Source of the DNA: JAHJQQ01 sp041739295
Lineage (GTDB): Bacteria; Pseudomonadota; Gammaproteobacteria; Thiohalobacterales; Thiohalobacteraceae
Assembly (NCBI GenBank): GCA_041739295.1
Contig: JBGSOE010000061.1
Location: forward strand, 1-16,273
DNA length: 16,273 nucleotides
Direction of reading: 5' to 3'
This document shows positions 1-7,340 of the stretch, piece by piece. The position numbers and the translations under genes were made by a program. A model generated the notes under the pieces. That model was given only the letters and a program-made list of their open reading frames with translations. It searched no databases and was not told where the DNA came from. Position 1 is the first letter of the stretch, and each line of letters begins with the position of its first letter.

Positions 1-210
1 ATGAAGAAGACCTTCAAGAACAAAGGTGTCGCCACGGTCGAAGAGCTGCGCGAACTGTGCATCGAGGCTGAGGTGAAGATGTTTGCCTGCCAGATGACCG
101 TCGATGTGTTTGGCTTCAGCCATGACGAGTTCATCGGTGGCTTGGATTATGTCGGTGCCACCTACTTCCTGCCGATTGCCAAGGATTCAGACGTCTGCTT
201 GTTTATCTGA
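1..210 (+). CDS. DsrE2-type DsrE/DsrF/DrsH-like protein, 3' end
   Basis: This is the C-terminal 69 residues of a DsrE2-type (DrsE_2) sulfur-carrier-like protein. The reading frame is open to the window edge, and full-length relatives are about 150-170 residues, so the real start lies upstream and the Met at base 1 is probably internal. Visible family features are the lysine-rich KKTF segment, the VEELREL helix, the conserved cysteine in MFACQMTVDVFGF (Cys30 of the fragment) and the terminal DVCLFI strand. In sulfur oxidisers, relatives are usually encoded with rhodanese and TusA genes and are thought to carry sulfur as a persulfide on that cysteine; such neighbours would lie outside the window. 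A strong terminator follows directly. The family call is confident; the physiological role is inferred. Confidence 0.8.
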   Translation: MKKTFKNKGVATVEELRELCIEAEVKMFACQMTVDVFGFSHDEFIGGLDYVGATYFLPIAKDSDVCLFI

Positions 211-238
211 TCTGATCAGATTTCGTTTCACTGGCTTT

Positions 239-271
239 AGCCCGTATTCCTAACAGAATACGGGCTTTTTT
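239..271 (+). terminator. Rho-independent terminator after the DsrE2-like gene
   Basis: A perfect 11-bp stem (AGCCCGTATTC at 239-249 paired with GAATACGGGCT at 256-266) encloses a 6-base loop and runs into six T residues at 266-271. It lies 28 bases after the stop codon of the DsrE2-like gene and separates it from mfd. The stem and T tract are seen directly; activity is inferred. Confidence 0.92.
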
Positions 272-361
272 CATTCCGAAGGGTGCGGGTTGAGTAGGCA
301 TGTGGGACAATACGCAACCGCACATTATCCCGATGCTTCACTGACAAAATAATCTCACCCG

Positions 362-3300
362 ATGTCAAAGGTTGTCTCTCGCACTCCAAATGCCACGCAC
401 AGCCCACCGGCGTTGCACAACTTGCTACCGATGCCGGGACAGTCCACGCAATGGGGTGGCCTGCACGCCGATAGCCTGGCCTGGGCCATTGCCGCGAGCA
501 CCTCTACAGAACGGCCCTTGGTGATTGTCACACCGGATACTCAATCCGCTGAGCGTCTGCAGGCCAATCTGGATTTTTTTGCCCTTGATGCCGAGCAGGC
601 ACACCTGAGCTTCCCCGATTGGGAAACCCTGCCCTATGATGCCTTCTCACCGCACCAGGACATCATTTCGCAGCGTGTCGCCTGTCTGTATCGACTGCCA
701 ACACTGACCCAAGGCGTGCTGATCCTGCCGGTAGCGACACTGTTGCAACGGGTTGCGCCGCGAGACTATGTCACCCAGAGCGGCCTGTTACTGGATGTTG
801 GTCAACGTCTGGATTTAGAGGCGTTGCGCGGCCAATTGGATCAGGCCGGCTACCGTTATGTTTCACAAGTCATGGAGCGCGGCGAATTCACAGTGCGTGG
901 TTCATTGGTCGATCTGTATCCGATGGGTGCCGATCTGCCCTACCGCATCGACCTGTTCGACGACGAGGTCGAAAGTATCCGCACTTTCGATCCGGAATCA
1001 CAGCGTTCCGTCGCCAAAGTAGAAAACATTCGTCTGCTACCGGCACGAGAATTTCCACTCAACGAAAATGCGATCACCCAATTTCGTCAGGCCTATCGCG
1101 CGCGTTTCGAAGGCGATCCGCAGCGCAGTGTGATCTACCGCGATGTTAGTCAGGGCATCGCGCCCAGTGGCGTGGAGTACTATCTGCCGTTGTTCTTCAA
1201 AACCACAGCAACGCTCTTTGACTACCTGCCATCCAACGCTGTGATAGTCGCACTGCCCGATACTCAAGCGGCGGCTGAATCCTTCTGGGAACAGCTTGCC
1301 GACCGTTACGAACAACGCCGTCACGATCTGGAACGCCCACTGCTGCGCCCGGATGAACTGTATCTGACCCCAGAGCAATGGCAGTCATTGCGCGCCCCGT
1401 TCGCGCAGTTGCAGCTCGACCGTTTTGAACTGGAAGATCCGCAAGCGACGCAGCGCAACTTCATCACCGGTGCACTCCCGGATGTGAGCTTCAAACCACG
1501 CAGTCCAGAACCTGCTGCACAGTTAAAACAGTTCATTACGGATTTCCAGGGTCGCATTCTGATCACCGGCGAATCAGCCGGGCGCCGTGAAAGTCTGCGT
1601 GATCTGTTACGCGATCAGGGACTGCATCCCACGGTCTGTGAGAACTGGACAGAATTTCTTGACGCCGATATCCCACTAGGCATCGGCATCGCGCCGCTCG
1701 AACAAGGCCTGCTGCTGCGTGAGCAGGGACTGGCAATCATCACCGAGACACAACTGCTGGGACAGCGCACGCATCAGCGCGCGCGCCGCAAGGCAGTACG
1801 TGATCCTGAAACACTGATCCGCGATCTGACCGATCTGGCTCCGGGTGCACCGGTGGTACACGAAGATCATGGTGTCGGCCGCTATCTGGGTCTGCAGAAA
1901 CTTCGCATCACCGATATCGAAACGGAATTCCTCACCCTCGAATATGCCGGTGGTGACAAACTGTATGTACCGGTTGCCTCGCTGCATTTGATCAGTCGCT
2001 ATACCGGCTCTGCTCCCGAACAAGCGCCGCTGCACAAACTGGGTTCGGATCAGTGGCAGAAGGCACGCCGCCGAGCCGCGGAACGTGTACGTGATGCTGC
2101 AGCTGAAATGTTGGAAATTCAGGCCCGCCGGTTGGCACGACAGGGCTACGCCTTCGAAATCCATACCGAAGAATACCGCCAGTTCGCCAGCACCTTCCCG
2201 TTTGAAGAAACTCACGATCAGCAGACCACCATCGATGCCGTGCTGGAAGATCTGGCCAGTGCACGACCGATGGACCGTGTGGTCTGTGGCGATGTCGGTT
2301 TCGGTAAAACCGAAGTCGCGATGCGCGCCGCCTTTGTCGCAGCATCGGCCGGCCGTCAGGTGGCCGTACTGGTACCGACCACCCTGCTTGCACAGCAGCA
2401 TTTTCAGAATTTCCGCGACCGCATGGCTGACTGGCCGCTGCGCATCGAGGTATTGTCACGTTTCCGCACAGCGAAACAGCAGCAGGTAATCATGGACGAC
2501 CTGGCTGCCGGCAAAGTGGACATCGTCATCGGCACTCACAAGATACTGCAGGAAGGTGTGAAGTTTAAGAATCTGGGCCTGGCGATCATCGACGAAGAAC
2601 ACCGCTTTGGTGTACGTCATAAGGAACGACTCAAATCTCTGCGCGCCGAGGTCGACCTGCTCACGCTCACCGCGACGCCAATACCGCGCACACTTAACAT
2701 GTCGCTGGCAGGACTGCGCGATCTGTCCATCATCGCCACACCACCCGTGCTGCGCATGGCCATCAAGACGTTTATTTGCGAGTGGGATAAGCAGACCCTA
2801 CGCGAGGCCTGTCTGCGCGAAATCAAGCGCGGGGGTCAGGTCTATTTCCTGCACAACGAAGTAGAGAGCATTGAACGTATCGCGCGCGAACTCGGCGAAT
2901 TGATGCCCGAGGCCAATATTCAAATCGGCCATGGGCAGATGCGCGAACGGGATCTCGAACAGGTCATGCTCGATTTCTATCATCGCCGCTGCAACTTGCT
3001 GGTGTGTACCACCATTATAGAAAGCGGTATCGACGTACCGACCGCGAACACCATTATCATCAACCGTGCAGATAAACTGGGGCTGGCCCAGTTACATCAG
3101 TTGCGCGGCCGGGTCGGACGTTCGCACCACCGTGCCTATGCCTATCTAATAACACCGCCGCGTCGTGCGATGACCGCCGATGCCGTGAAACGTCTTGAAG
3201 CCATCGCGTCCTTGGAAGATCTCGGTGCCGGCTTCACCCTGGCCACGCACGATCTGGAAATCCGCGGCGCCGGCGAGCTGCTCGGTGAAGACCAGAGCGG

Positions 3301-3850
3301 GCAAATACATGAAGTCGGCTTCAGCCTGTATACCGAACTGCTGGAACGTGCTGTCAAAGCACTTAAACAAGGTAAGGAACCGCAACTCGACCGACCATTG
3401 GATCATGGTGCAGAAATCGATCTGCATATACCGGCGTTAATCCCCGACGATTACCTGCCCGACGTGCATGCTCGGCTGATTCTGTATAAACGTATCGCCA
3501 GTGCCACCGATGCTGATGCGTTGCGCGAGCTGCAGGTGGAAATGATCGACCGCTTTGGCCTGTTACCCCAGCCGGTCAAGGATCTGTTCGCCATCACTGA
3601 ACTCAAATTACTCGCACTGCCTTTGGGTATCCGCAAGATCGATGCGGGTGATACGGCGGGTCGGCTGCTCTTTCAGTCGGAGGCGAATGTCGATCCGGTG
3701 CGGATCATTCACTTTATTCAAACCCGACCAAAGCGGTACAAATTAGACGGTGCGGATAAACTGCGCTTCTTTGCGGACATGCCTGACACCGGTGCACGCC
3801 TCGCCACGCTGCGGCAGATCCTGCTGGAACTGACTGGAAAGGATGACTAG
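362..3850 (+). CDS. mfd: Transcription-repair coupling factor Mfd
   Basis: Mfd is an ATP-dependent DNA translocase that pushes or removes RNA polymerase stalled at template-strand lesions and recruits UvrA for nucleotide excision repair. The 1162-residue product is close to the usual length (E. coli Mfd is 1148). The UvrB-homology region fills the first few hundred residues, with the typical FPDWETLPYDAFSPH segment. The RNA-polymerase-interaction region follows near residues 490-560 (VVHEDHGVGRYLGL onward). The helicase motor has Walker A GDVGFGKT at 643-650, DEEH at 744-747 and the TATPIPRTL motif. RecG-like translocation elements (RGRVGRSHH) and the C-terminal D7 domain complete it. No strong Shine-Dalgarno sequence is visible before the ATG, so the exact start is the least certain part. 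All core motifs are intact. The next gene begins at the base after its stop codon. Confidence 0.98.
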   Translation: MSKVVSRTPNATHSPPALHNLLPMPGQSTQWGGLHADSLAWAIAASTSTERPLVIVTPDTQSAERLQANLDFFALDAEQAHLSFPDWETLPYDAFSPHQDIISQRVACLYRLPTLTQGVLILPVATLLQRVAPRDYVTQSGLLLDVGQRLDLEALRGQLDQAGYRYVSQVMERGEFTVRGSLVDLYPMGADLPYRIDLFDDEVESIRTFDPESQRSVAKVENIRLLPAREFPLNENAITQFRQAYRARFEGDPQRSVIYRDVSQGIAPSGVEYYLPLFFKTTATLFDYLPSNAVIVALPDTQAAAESFWEQLADRYEQRRHDLERPLLRPDELYLTPEQWQSLRAPFAQLQLDRFELEDPQATQRNFITGALPDVSFKPRSPEPAAQLKQFITDFQGRILITGESAGRRESLRDLLRDQGLHPTVCENWTEFLDADIPLGIGIAPLEQGLLLREQGLAIITETQLLGQRTHQRARRKAVRDPETLIRDLTDLAPGAPVVHEDHGVGRYLGLQKLRITDIETEFLTLEYAGGDKLYVPVASLHLISRYTGSAPEQAPLHKLGSDQWQKARRRAAERVRDAAAEMLEIQARRLARQGYAFEIHTEEYRQFASTFPFEETHDQQTTIDAVLEDLASARPMDRVVCGDVGFGKTEVAMRAAFVAASAGRQVAVLVPTTLLAQQHFQNFRDRMADWPLRIEVLSRFRTAKQQQVIMDDLAAGKVDIVIGTHKILQEGVKFKNLGLAIIDEEHRFGVRHKERLKSLRAEVDLLTLTATPIPRTLNMSLAGLRDLSIIATPPVLRMAIKTFICEWDKQTLREACLREIKRGGQVYFLHNEVESIERIARELGELMPEANIQIGHGQMRERDLEQVMLDFYHRRCNLLVCTTIIESGIDVPTANTIIINRADKLGLAQLHQLRGRVGRSHHRAYAYLITPPRRAMTADAVKRLEAIASLEDLGAGFTLATHDLEIRGAGELLGEDQSGQIHEVGFSLYTELLERAVKALKQGKEPQLDRPLDHGAEIDLHIPALIPDDYLPDVHARLILYKRIASATDADALRELQVEMIDRFGLLPQPVKDLFAITELKLLALPLGIRKIDAGDTAGRLLFQSEANVDPVRIIHFIQTRPKRYKLDGADKLRFFADMPDTGARLATLRQILLELTGKDD
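3838..3850 (+). promoter_or_regulatory. Ribosome binding site for csiV inside the end of mfd
   Basis: AAAGGA (3838-3843) lies 7 bases before the csiV ATG and inside the last codons of mfd. The mfd TAG directly abuts the ATG. This supports the csiV start and suggests translational coupling. Confidence 0.75.
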
Positions 3851-4528
3851 ATGCATCTCAAATCGGTAAATTTCTATCCTCAGATTATCGCAGCACTACT
3901 ACTCCTGTTGCCACTGGCCGCGACGCGGGCTGCCAGCCAAGACTATGATGTGGAGATTGTGGTGTACGCGTCTCTGCGTGCCGATGATGGCGCGGAGCGT
4001 TGGCCAACACCAAAGGCGTTCCCGGCAACTGAGCAAGCGTTGGACCTTGGCGAAGGTGGAACTCAATTATTGACCGGTGGCCCGCGCAGTCTGCAGGCAA
4101 TAGCCGACACGCTGCGACGTTCCGGTCTGTACCGCCCGTTGTTGCATTGGCGCTGGCGACAACCCGGCTGGGAGCGCGCTCAGGCGCACGCCATCCATGT
4201 ACAAATACCCGCCGGCAGCAGCCTGCCCCTGACAGGAGTCGCTACGGGCACTTCAAAATTCTTACTGCAGCAGCTCCGGAACAATCTCGACGCCGGAATC
4301 ACTGACACAGCCGGCCAGCCATTGTTGGACGGTACACTGACCCTCACGCGCTCGCGCTATCTACATATGGCGGTTGATCTGATCTATATCGATCCGAACA
4401 CCGGTATACCCTTGCAGCTCAAGGAAAGCCGCCGCATGCGCAGCGGCGAATTACATTATCTGGATCAACCGCGTTTTGGGGTGTTGGTGCAGGTGATGCC
4501 GCATGTAGTTGCTGGTGAGGCACAATAA
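3851..4528 (+). CDS. csiV: CsiV-family peptidoglycan-binding protein
   Basis: The 225-residue product resembles CsiV (PF10972), a periplasmic protein first described in Vibrio cholerae that binds peptidoglycan and helps keep cell shape under D-amino-acid stress. Residues 1-28 form a signal peptide (Lys near the start, LLLLLPLAA core, likely cleavage after ATRA or AAS). The mature protein opens with YDVEIVVYA. It also has the most recognisable family block near the C terminus: a TLTLTRSRYLHMAVDL strand region followed by SRRMRSGELHYLDQPRFGVLVQV. A gene of this family directly downstream of mfd is a common gammaproteobacterial arrangement (recalled), which supports the call. The start is fixed by the AAAGGA site and the TAG-ATG junction with mfd. 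The family is well supported; a shape-maintenance role in this organism is inferred. Confidence 0.85.
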   Translation: MHLKSVNFYPQIIAALLLLLPLAATRAASQDYDVEIVVYASLRADDGAERWPTPKAFPATEQALDLGEGGTQLLTGGPRSLQAIADTLRRSGLYRPLLHWRWRQPGWERAQAHAIHVQIPAGSSLPLTGVATGTSKFLLQQLRNNLDAGITDTAGQPLLDGTLTLTRSRYLHMAVDLIYIDPNTGIPLQLKESRRMRSGELHYLDQPRFGVLVQVMPHVVAGEAQ

Positions 4529-4567
4529 AAAGGGCGCCACTGATTATTGGTCTTCCCCCGTTGGGCC

Positions 4568-4605
4568 TGTCGGATGCGCGGCTAGCGCCGCTGAATCCGA
4601 CCTAC
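4568..4605. repeat. REP-like palindrome, type A copy 1
   Basis: TGTCGGAT at the left and ATCCGACCTAC at the right form an imperfect palindrome with an inner stem GCGGC/GCCGC around TAGC. On the opposite strand it begins GTAGGTCGGATTCAGCGGCG. It faces a related copy at 4625-4660, so the pair could fold as two hairpins or one large one. The csiV gene has no other obvious terminator, so the pair might also serve as its 3' end. Confidence 0.75.
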
Positions 4606-4624
4606 GTTTTGATATGCGTTGTAT

Positions 4625-4660
4625 TGTAGGTCGGATTCAGGCCGAAGGCCGCATCCGACA
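4625..4660. repeat. REP-like palindrome, type B copy 1
   Basis: TGTAGGTCGGATTCAGG and CATCCGACA flank an inner GGCC-GAA-GGCC hairpin; the outer stem is GTCGGAT/ATCCGAC. It matches the copy at 7784-7819 at 34 of 36 positions and is inverted relative to the copy at 4568-4605, 19 bases away. Confidence 0.8.
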
Positions 4661-4664
4661 TTCT

Positions 4665-4667
4665 CTA
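4665..4667. repeat. Left copy of putative target-site duplication (CTA)
   Basis: CTA directly precedes the left inverted repeat of the MITE-like element. The matching copy at 4886-4888 doubles as the TAG stop codon, read on the minus strand, of the AI-2E-type gene. Confidence 0.55.
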
Positions 4668-4885
4668 GGAAACCTCTGATTAATTCGCTGAAGCGGCATC
4701 TGCCGCGTTGCAGCCGGGCTCAAGATACGGGGCCGGAAAGCGGCAGACTCCGTGTAAACCCCGTTGGTTACTCGGTGCTACGCACCTCGCCCTTCGGGCC
4801 GGCTAGCGCCGTTCTCTCCGTTTCGCTTCGAGTCGTCTGTCCGCGCCTTGCATCTGCTCGCTTGATCAAATTAATCAGAGGTTCC
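4668..4885. mobile_element. MITE-like non-autonomous element, 218 bp
   Basis: The ends are inverted repeats: GGAAACCTCTGATTAATT (4668-4685) and AATTAATCAGAGGTTCC (4869-4885), identical except for one extra A on the left. Both ends are flanked by CTA (4665-4667 and 4886-4888), a plausible 3-bp target duplication; reading the ends one base further out would give TA instead. The inside has no credible gene but several short hairpins: GCGGCA/TGCCGC (4693-4706), GGTGC/GCACC (4774-4786) and GCCC/GGGC (4789-4799). Size, structure and lack of a transposase fit a miniature inverted-repeat element mobilised in trans. The target resembles those of some IS5-family elements (TNA or YTAR), or TA for IS630-like elements; the parent family is not identified. 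The element fills most of the gene-free stretch 4529-4885. Confidence 0.8.
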
Positions 4886-5962
4886 CTAAGCGACTGGCTC
4901 AACAGGTTTGCCAGTTTCTCTACTTGCCAGCCAATCCAGCGACAGATTGTAGGCAATCGCAAGCAGAGTTGGGCCAATGAACAGGCCCAGAAAGCCGAAC
5001 GCGAGAATGCCACCGATGACACCCAGAAAAATCAACGGCAGCGGCGCCTGCACACCCTTGCCGATCAACAAAGGTCGCAGGATATTGTCAGCCCCGCTGA
5101 TAACGATGAAGCCCCAGATCACCATGAATATTGCCCAGCCTGTTTCACCGCTGACATTCAACCAGATAGCGGCGGGCAGCCATAGCACGACTGGTCCACC
5201 GGGTACCACAGAGAGGAAGAACGTCGCCATGCCAAGCAGGAATGCACCAGGCACATTGGCCAGCCAAAAGCCGATCAACGCCAACACGGCCTGCGCGGCA
5301 GAGGTACCTATCACACCATTGAATACACCGCGCACTGTGGATGCGACCACAGCGACCTGTCTGCGCCCGGTATCTCCCCCCAGATGTGTGGCGACGCGGG
5401 TTATGACGCGTCCGGCATTTTCGCCCCAAAAAAACAACAGGGTCGTGAGTACCAATGCCAAGGCGAATTCGAGTAAACCACCGCCCATACCCGTGGTGAA
5501 TGCAAGAAGAAATTCTTTGACCGGTTTGATCAGCGGCCTGAGGTCCTCGGCAAGCAGATTCGGATTTGCGGAAACCAATTGCCAATAACGACTGGCACTT
5601 TCCCCCACCAGCGGAAAATTGCTCAACCATGCTGGTGGAGCTCCTAACCCACCGGTAAATAAACCACCGATCCGCTCCATTAACACTGTTCGTTTCCCAA
5701 CCAGGAACAGACCCAGCGTGGCTATCGGCACCAGCAACACCATGGTCAGTGTGAGGCCTGTAAAGGTCGCCGCCAGGCCGCGACGCTGCCCGAACATATG
5801 CAACACCCGCACATAAATGCCCCAGGTTGAGACGGCAATAATACCGCCCCAGAGAAACGCTGTTATGAAGGGACGTACGACCAGATAACAGCCGAACACC
5901 AGCAATACCAGCGCTGCGGTGATCGCATAGCGCTCAAAGTCGAGGGTACGATCTGATATCAT
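4886..5962 (-). CDS. AI-2E/YdiK-type membrane transporter
   Basis: The 358-residue product belongs to the AI-2E exporter family (PF01594; TqsA, YdiK, PerM relatives). Members are about 350-residue polytopic inner-membrane proteins with roughly seven or eight membrane segments. Here an N-terminal pair of hydrophobic helices (about 12-32 and 34-50) and a third near 63-88 precede a long soluble stretch (about 95-155), followed by a C-terminal helix bundle. The diagnostic C-terminal block ISGADNILRPLLIGKG and GGILAFGFLGLFIGP is present. The substrate is not predictable: family members have been linked to AI-2 export, auxin-like efflux or Na+/H+ exchange. The gene is last in a minus-strand series, 36 bp after the phosphorylase gene. 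Its TAG stop is also the CTA repeat flanking the MITE-like element. Confidence 0.88.
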   Translation of the reverse strand: MISDRTLDFERYAITAALVLLVFGCYLVVRPFITAFLWGGIIAVSTWGIYVRVLHMFGQRRGLAATFTGLTLTMVLLVPIATLGLFLVGKRTVLMERIGGLFTGGLGAPPAWLSNFPLVGESASRYWQLVSANPNLLAEDLRPLIKPVKEFLLAFTTGMGGGLLEFALALVLTTLLFFWGENAGRVITRVATHLGGDTGRRQVAVVASTVRGVFNGVIGTSAAQAVLALIGFWLANVPGAFLLGMATFFLSVVPGGPVVLWLPAAIWLNVSGETGWAIFMVIWGFIVISGADNILRPLLIGKGVQAPLPLIFLGVIGGILAFGFLGLFIGPTLLAIAYNLSLDWLASRETGKPVEPVA

Positions 5963-5998
5963 TTTCGGTGATCTCTGCGTGTTCGGTCGATTTCAGGA

Positions 5999-6742
5999 TC
6001 AATCGATCATGGGGATGACCTGTTCCAACAGGCCGCGTACTCGATCCATGCCAACCTTCAAATTCTTTTCAATGTCTTCCATGCTGATTTCGCCGTCACC
6101 GCGACCGGCTGCCCAGTTGGCGCATACAGCACAGGCTGCATAACAGAGTTCTAATTCACGTGCGAGTGCGGCCTCCGGCATGCCGGTCATGCCGACGATA
6201 TCGCAGCCGTCGCGTTCCATACGTGTGATCTCAGCGGCGGTCTCCAGGCGTGGTCCCTGAGTCGCACCATAGGTACCGCCATCGATGACCGCAATGCCTG
6301 CGGCCTTGCCGGCCGCGACCAACAACTTGCGTAGATCACTGCAATAGGGCTCGGTGAAGTCGATATGCGTCACCTGGCTAAGCTCACCCTGAAAGAAGGT
6401 GTGCTGGCGTGACCATGTGTAGTCAATAATCTGATCCGGGATAACCAACGCCTCTGGCATCATAGACGGCGCGATGCTTCCCACCGCTGCCACAGCGATC
6501 ACCTTGGTAATGCCAATATGCTGCAATGCCCAGAGATTGGCGCGATAGTTCACCTCATGCGGTGGGATGGTGTGAGCAGAGCCGTGACGCGGTAGAAACA
6601 CCACTTGCTTGCCACACAACAAACCATGCACCAAGGGTCCGGATGGCTCACCATACGGCGTGTGCATGACTTCACGCCGTTCGATTTCCAGATTCTTAAG
6701 GCTGGTCAGTCCTGTGCCACCGATAATTGCCAAGTCGGCCAT
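5999..6742 (-). CDS. S-methyl-5'-thioinosine phosphorylase (MTAP/PNP family)
   Basis: This 247-residue enzyme belongs to the MTAP/purine nucleoside phosphorylase family and most resembles the Pseudomonas methylthioinosine phosphorylase (PA3004). It would cleave methylthioinosine with phosphate to hypoxanthine and methylthioribose-1-phosphate. Visible motifs are the phosphate-binding GGTG (8-11), PRHG (51-54), HTIPPHEVNYRAN (57-69), TQGPRLET (161-168) and MTGMPEA (185-191). In adenine-specific human MTAP the following segment carries an ATDYDCW aspartate motif; here it is ANWAAGRG, close to the VNPAAGK of the Pseudomonas enzyme. This favours 6-oxopurine over adenine substrates. A GGAG lies 11 bases before the ATG. 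Placement 36 bp after hpt supports delivery of hypoxanthine to the next step. The alternative is an MTA or general purine phosphorylase. Confidence 0.87.
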   Translation of the reverse strand: MADLAIIGGTGLTSLKNLEIERREVMHTPYGEPSGPLVHGLLCGKQVVFLPRHGSAHTIPPHEVNYRANLWALQHIGITKVIAVAAVGSIAPSMMPEALVIPDQIIDYTWSRQHTFFQGELSQVTHIDFTEPYCSDLRKLLVAAGKAAGIAVIDGGTYGATQGPRLETAAEITRMERDGCDIVGMTGMPEAALARELELCYAACAVCANWAAGRGDGEISMEDIEKNLKVGMDRVRGLLEQVIPMID

Positions 6743-6778
6743 GGGGATTCGTTCTCCAGAAATTCAGAAATACGTGGC

Positions 6779-7333
6779 TCAGTCTTCGTGCACGGCATAG
6801 ATGCCGGGCAGATTGCGGTGATAGCCGTGATAATCCATACCACAGCCGAACACATAACGGTCTTCCACTTCGATGCCGACGAAATCCGCGCTCACGCCAG
6901 CGGCACGTCGATCGTGTAATTTCTCGACCAGCACAGCGCTATACACCGCTGCGGCGCCCTGTTCACGCAAGTAGGCAAGGATGGCCGCCATGGTCAGTCC
7001 CTCGTCAAGAATGTCATCAACCACCAGCAGGGTTCGCCCAGCCAAGGGCAACGAGGGGCGTGTTACCCAGTGCAGTTCACCTCCGCTGGTCGCGCCGCGA
7101 TAGCGCGACGCATGCAGATAATCTATATGTAGTGGGAAATCCAGGCGTGTCAGTAGATGCCCGGTCGGGATCAACCCACCGGTCATCACACAGATGACAA
7201 TAGGGTCACGCTCCGCCAATTCGGCACTGATAGCCGCCGCCATGCGATCCAAAGCATGATTAACCTGTTCTTCGCTGTATAACACTTTCGCTTGCGCGTA
7301 GACCGCTTGGGCCTGTTCGGCTGTGATCGACAT
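6779..7333 (-). CDS. hpt: Hypoxanthine(-guanine) phosphoribosyltransferase
   Basis: The enzyme joins hypoxanthine (and usually guanine) to PRPP to make IMP (GMP) in the cytoplasm. The 184-residue length fits bacterial type I phosphoribosyltransferases. The PRPP-binding motif LLVVDDILDEGLT (about 102-114) is intact, the TGG loop is at 51-53, and the purine-binding region near the C terminus has VEDRYVFGCGMDYHGYHRN. The start is supported by GAGG, which overlaps the TGA of the upstream DsrE-family gene and sits 5 bases before the ATG; the genes are separated by 7 bases and are probably translationally coupled. The next gene encodes the phosphorylase that would supply hypoxanthine, so the pair makes a metabolic unit. 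Specificity for hypoxanthine over guanine is inferred from this context. Confidence 0.93.
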   Translation of the reverse strand: MSITAEQAQAVYAQAKVLYSEEQVNHALDRMAAAISAELAERDPIVICVMTGGLIPTGHLLTRLDFPLHIDYLHASRYRGATSGGELHWVTRPSLPLAGRTLLVVDDILDEGLTMAAILAYLREQGAAAVYSAVLVEKLHDRRAAGVSADFVGIEVEDRYVFGCGMDYHGYHRNLPGIYAVHED

Positions 7334-7340
7334 GCCTGCC

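Noticed and set aside
272..361. Sigma-70 promoter for mfd
   Set aside because: TTGAGT at 290-295 has no acceptable -10 box at 16-18 bases; no pair good enough to annotate.
1676..2401. Long open frame (241 codons) on the minus strand inside mfd
   Set aside because: It is antisense to a strongly conserved part of mfd, has no family resemblance and an atypical amino-acid make-up; it is a coding shadow.
4529..4567. Intrinsic terminator directly after csiV
   Set aside because: The GGCGCC palindrome near 4532 has no adequate stem plus T tract; the facing REP-like pair is a better candidate 3' structure.
4619..5185. 188-codon plus-strand open frame spanning the repeat region and the 3' part of the AI-2E gene
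   Set aside because: It runs through the REP-like repeat and the whole MITE-like element and then antisense to a clear membrane-protein gene; the translation has low-complexity, shadow-like composition.
4977..5588. 203-codon plus-strand open frame
   Set aside because: Antisense to the AI-2E-type gene, which has unmistakable family motifs; rich in Pro, Thr, Asn and Arg as expected for a shadow.
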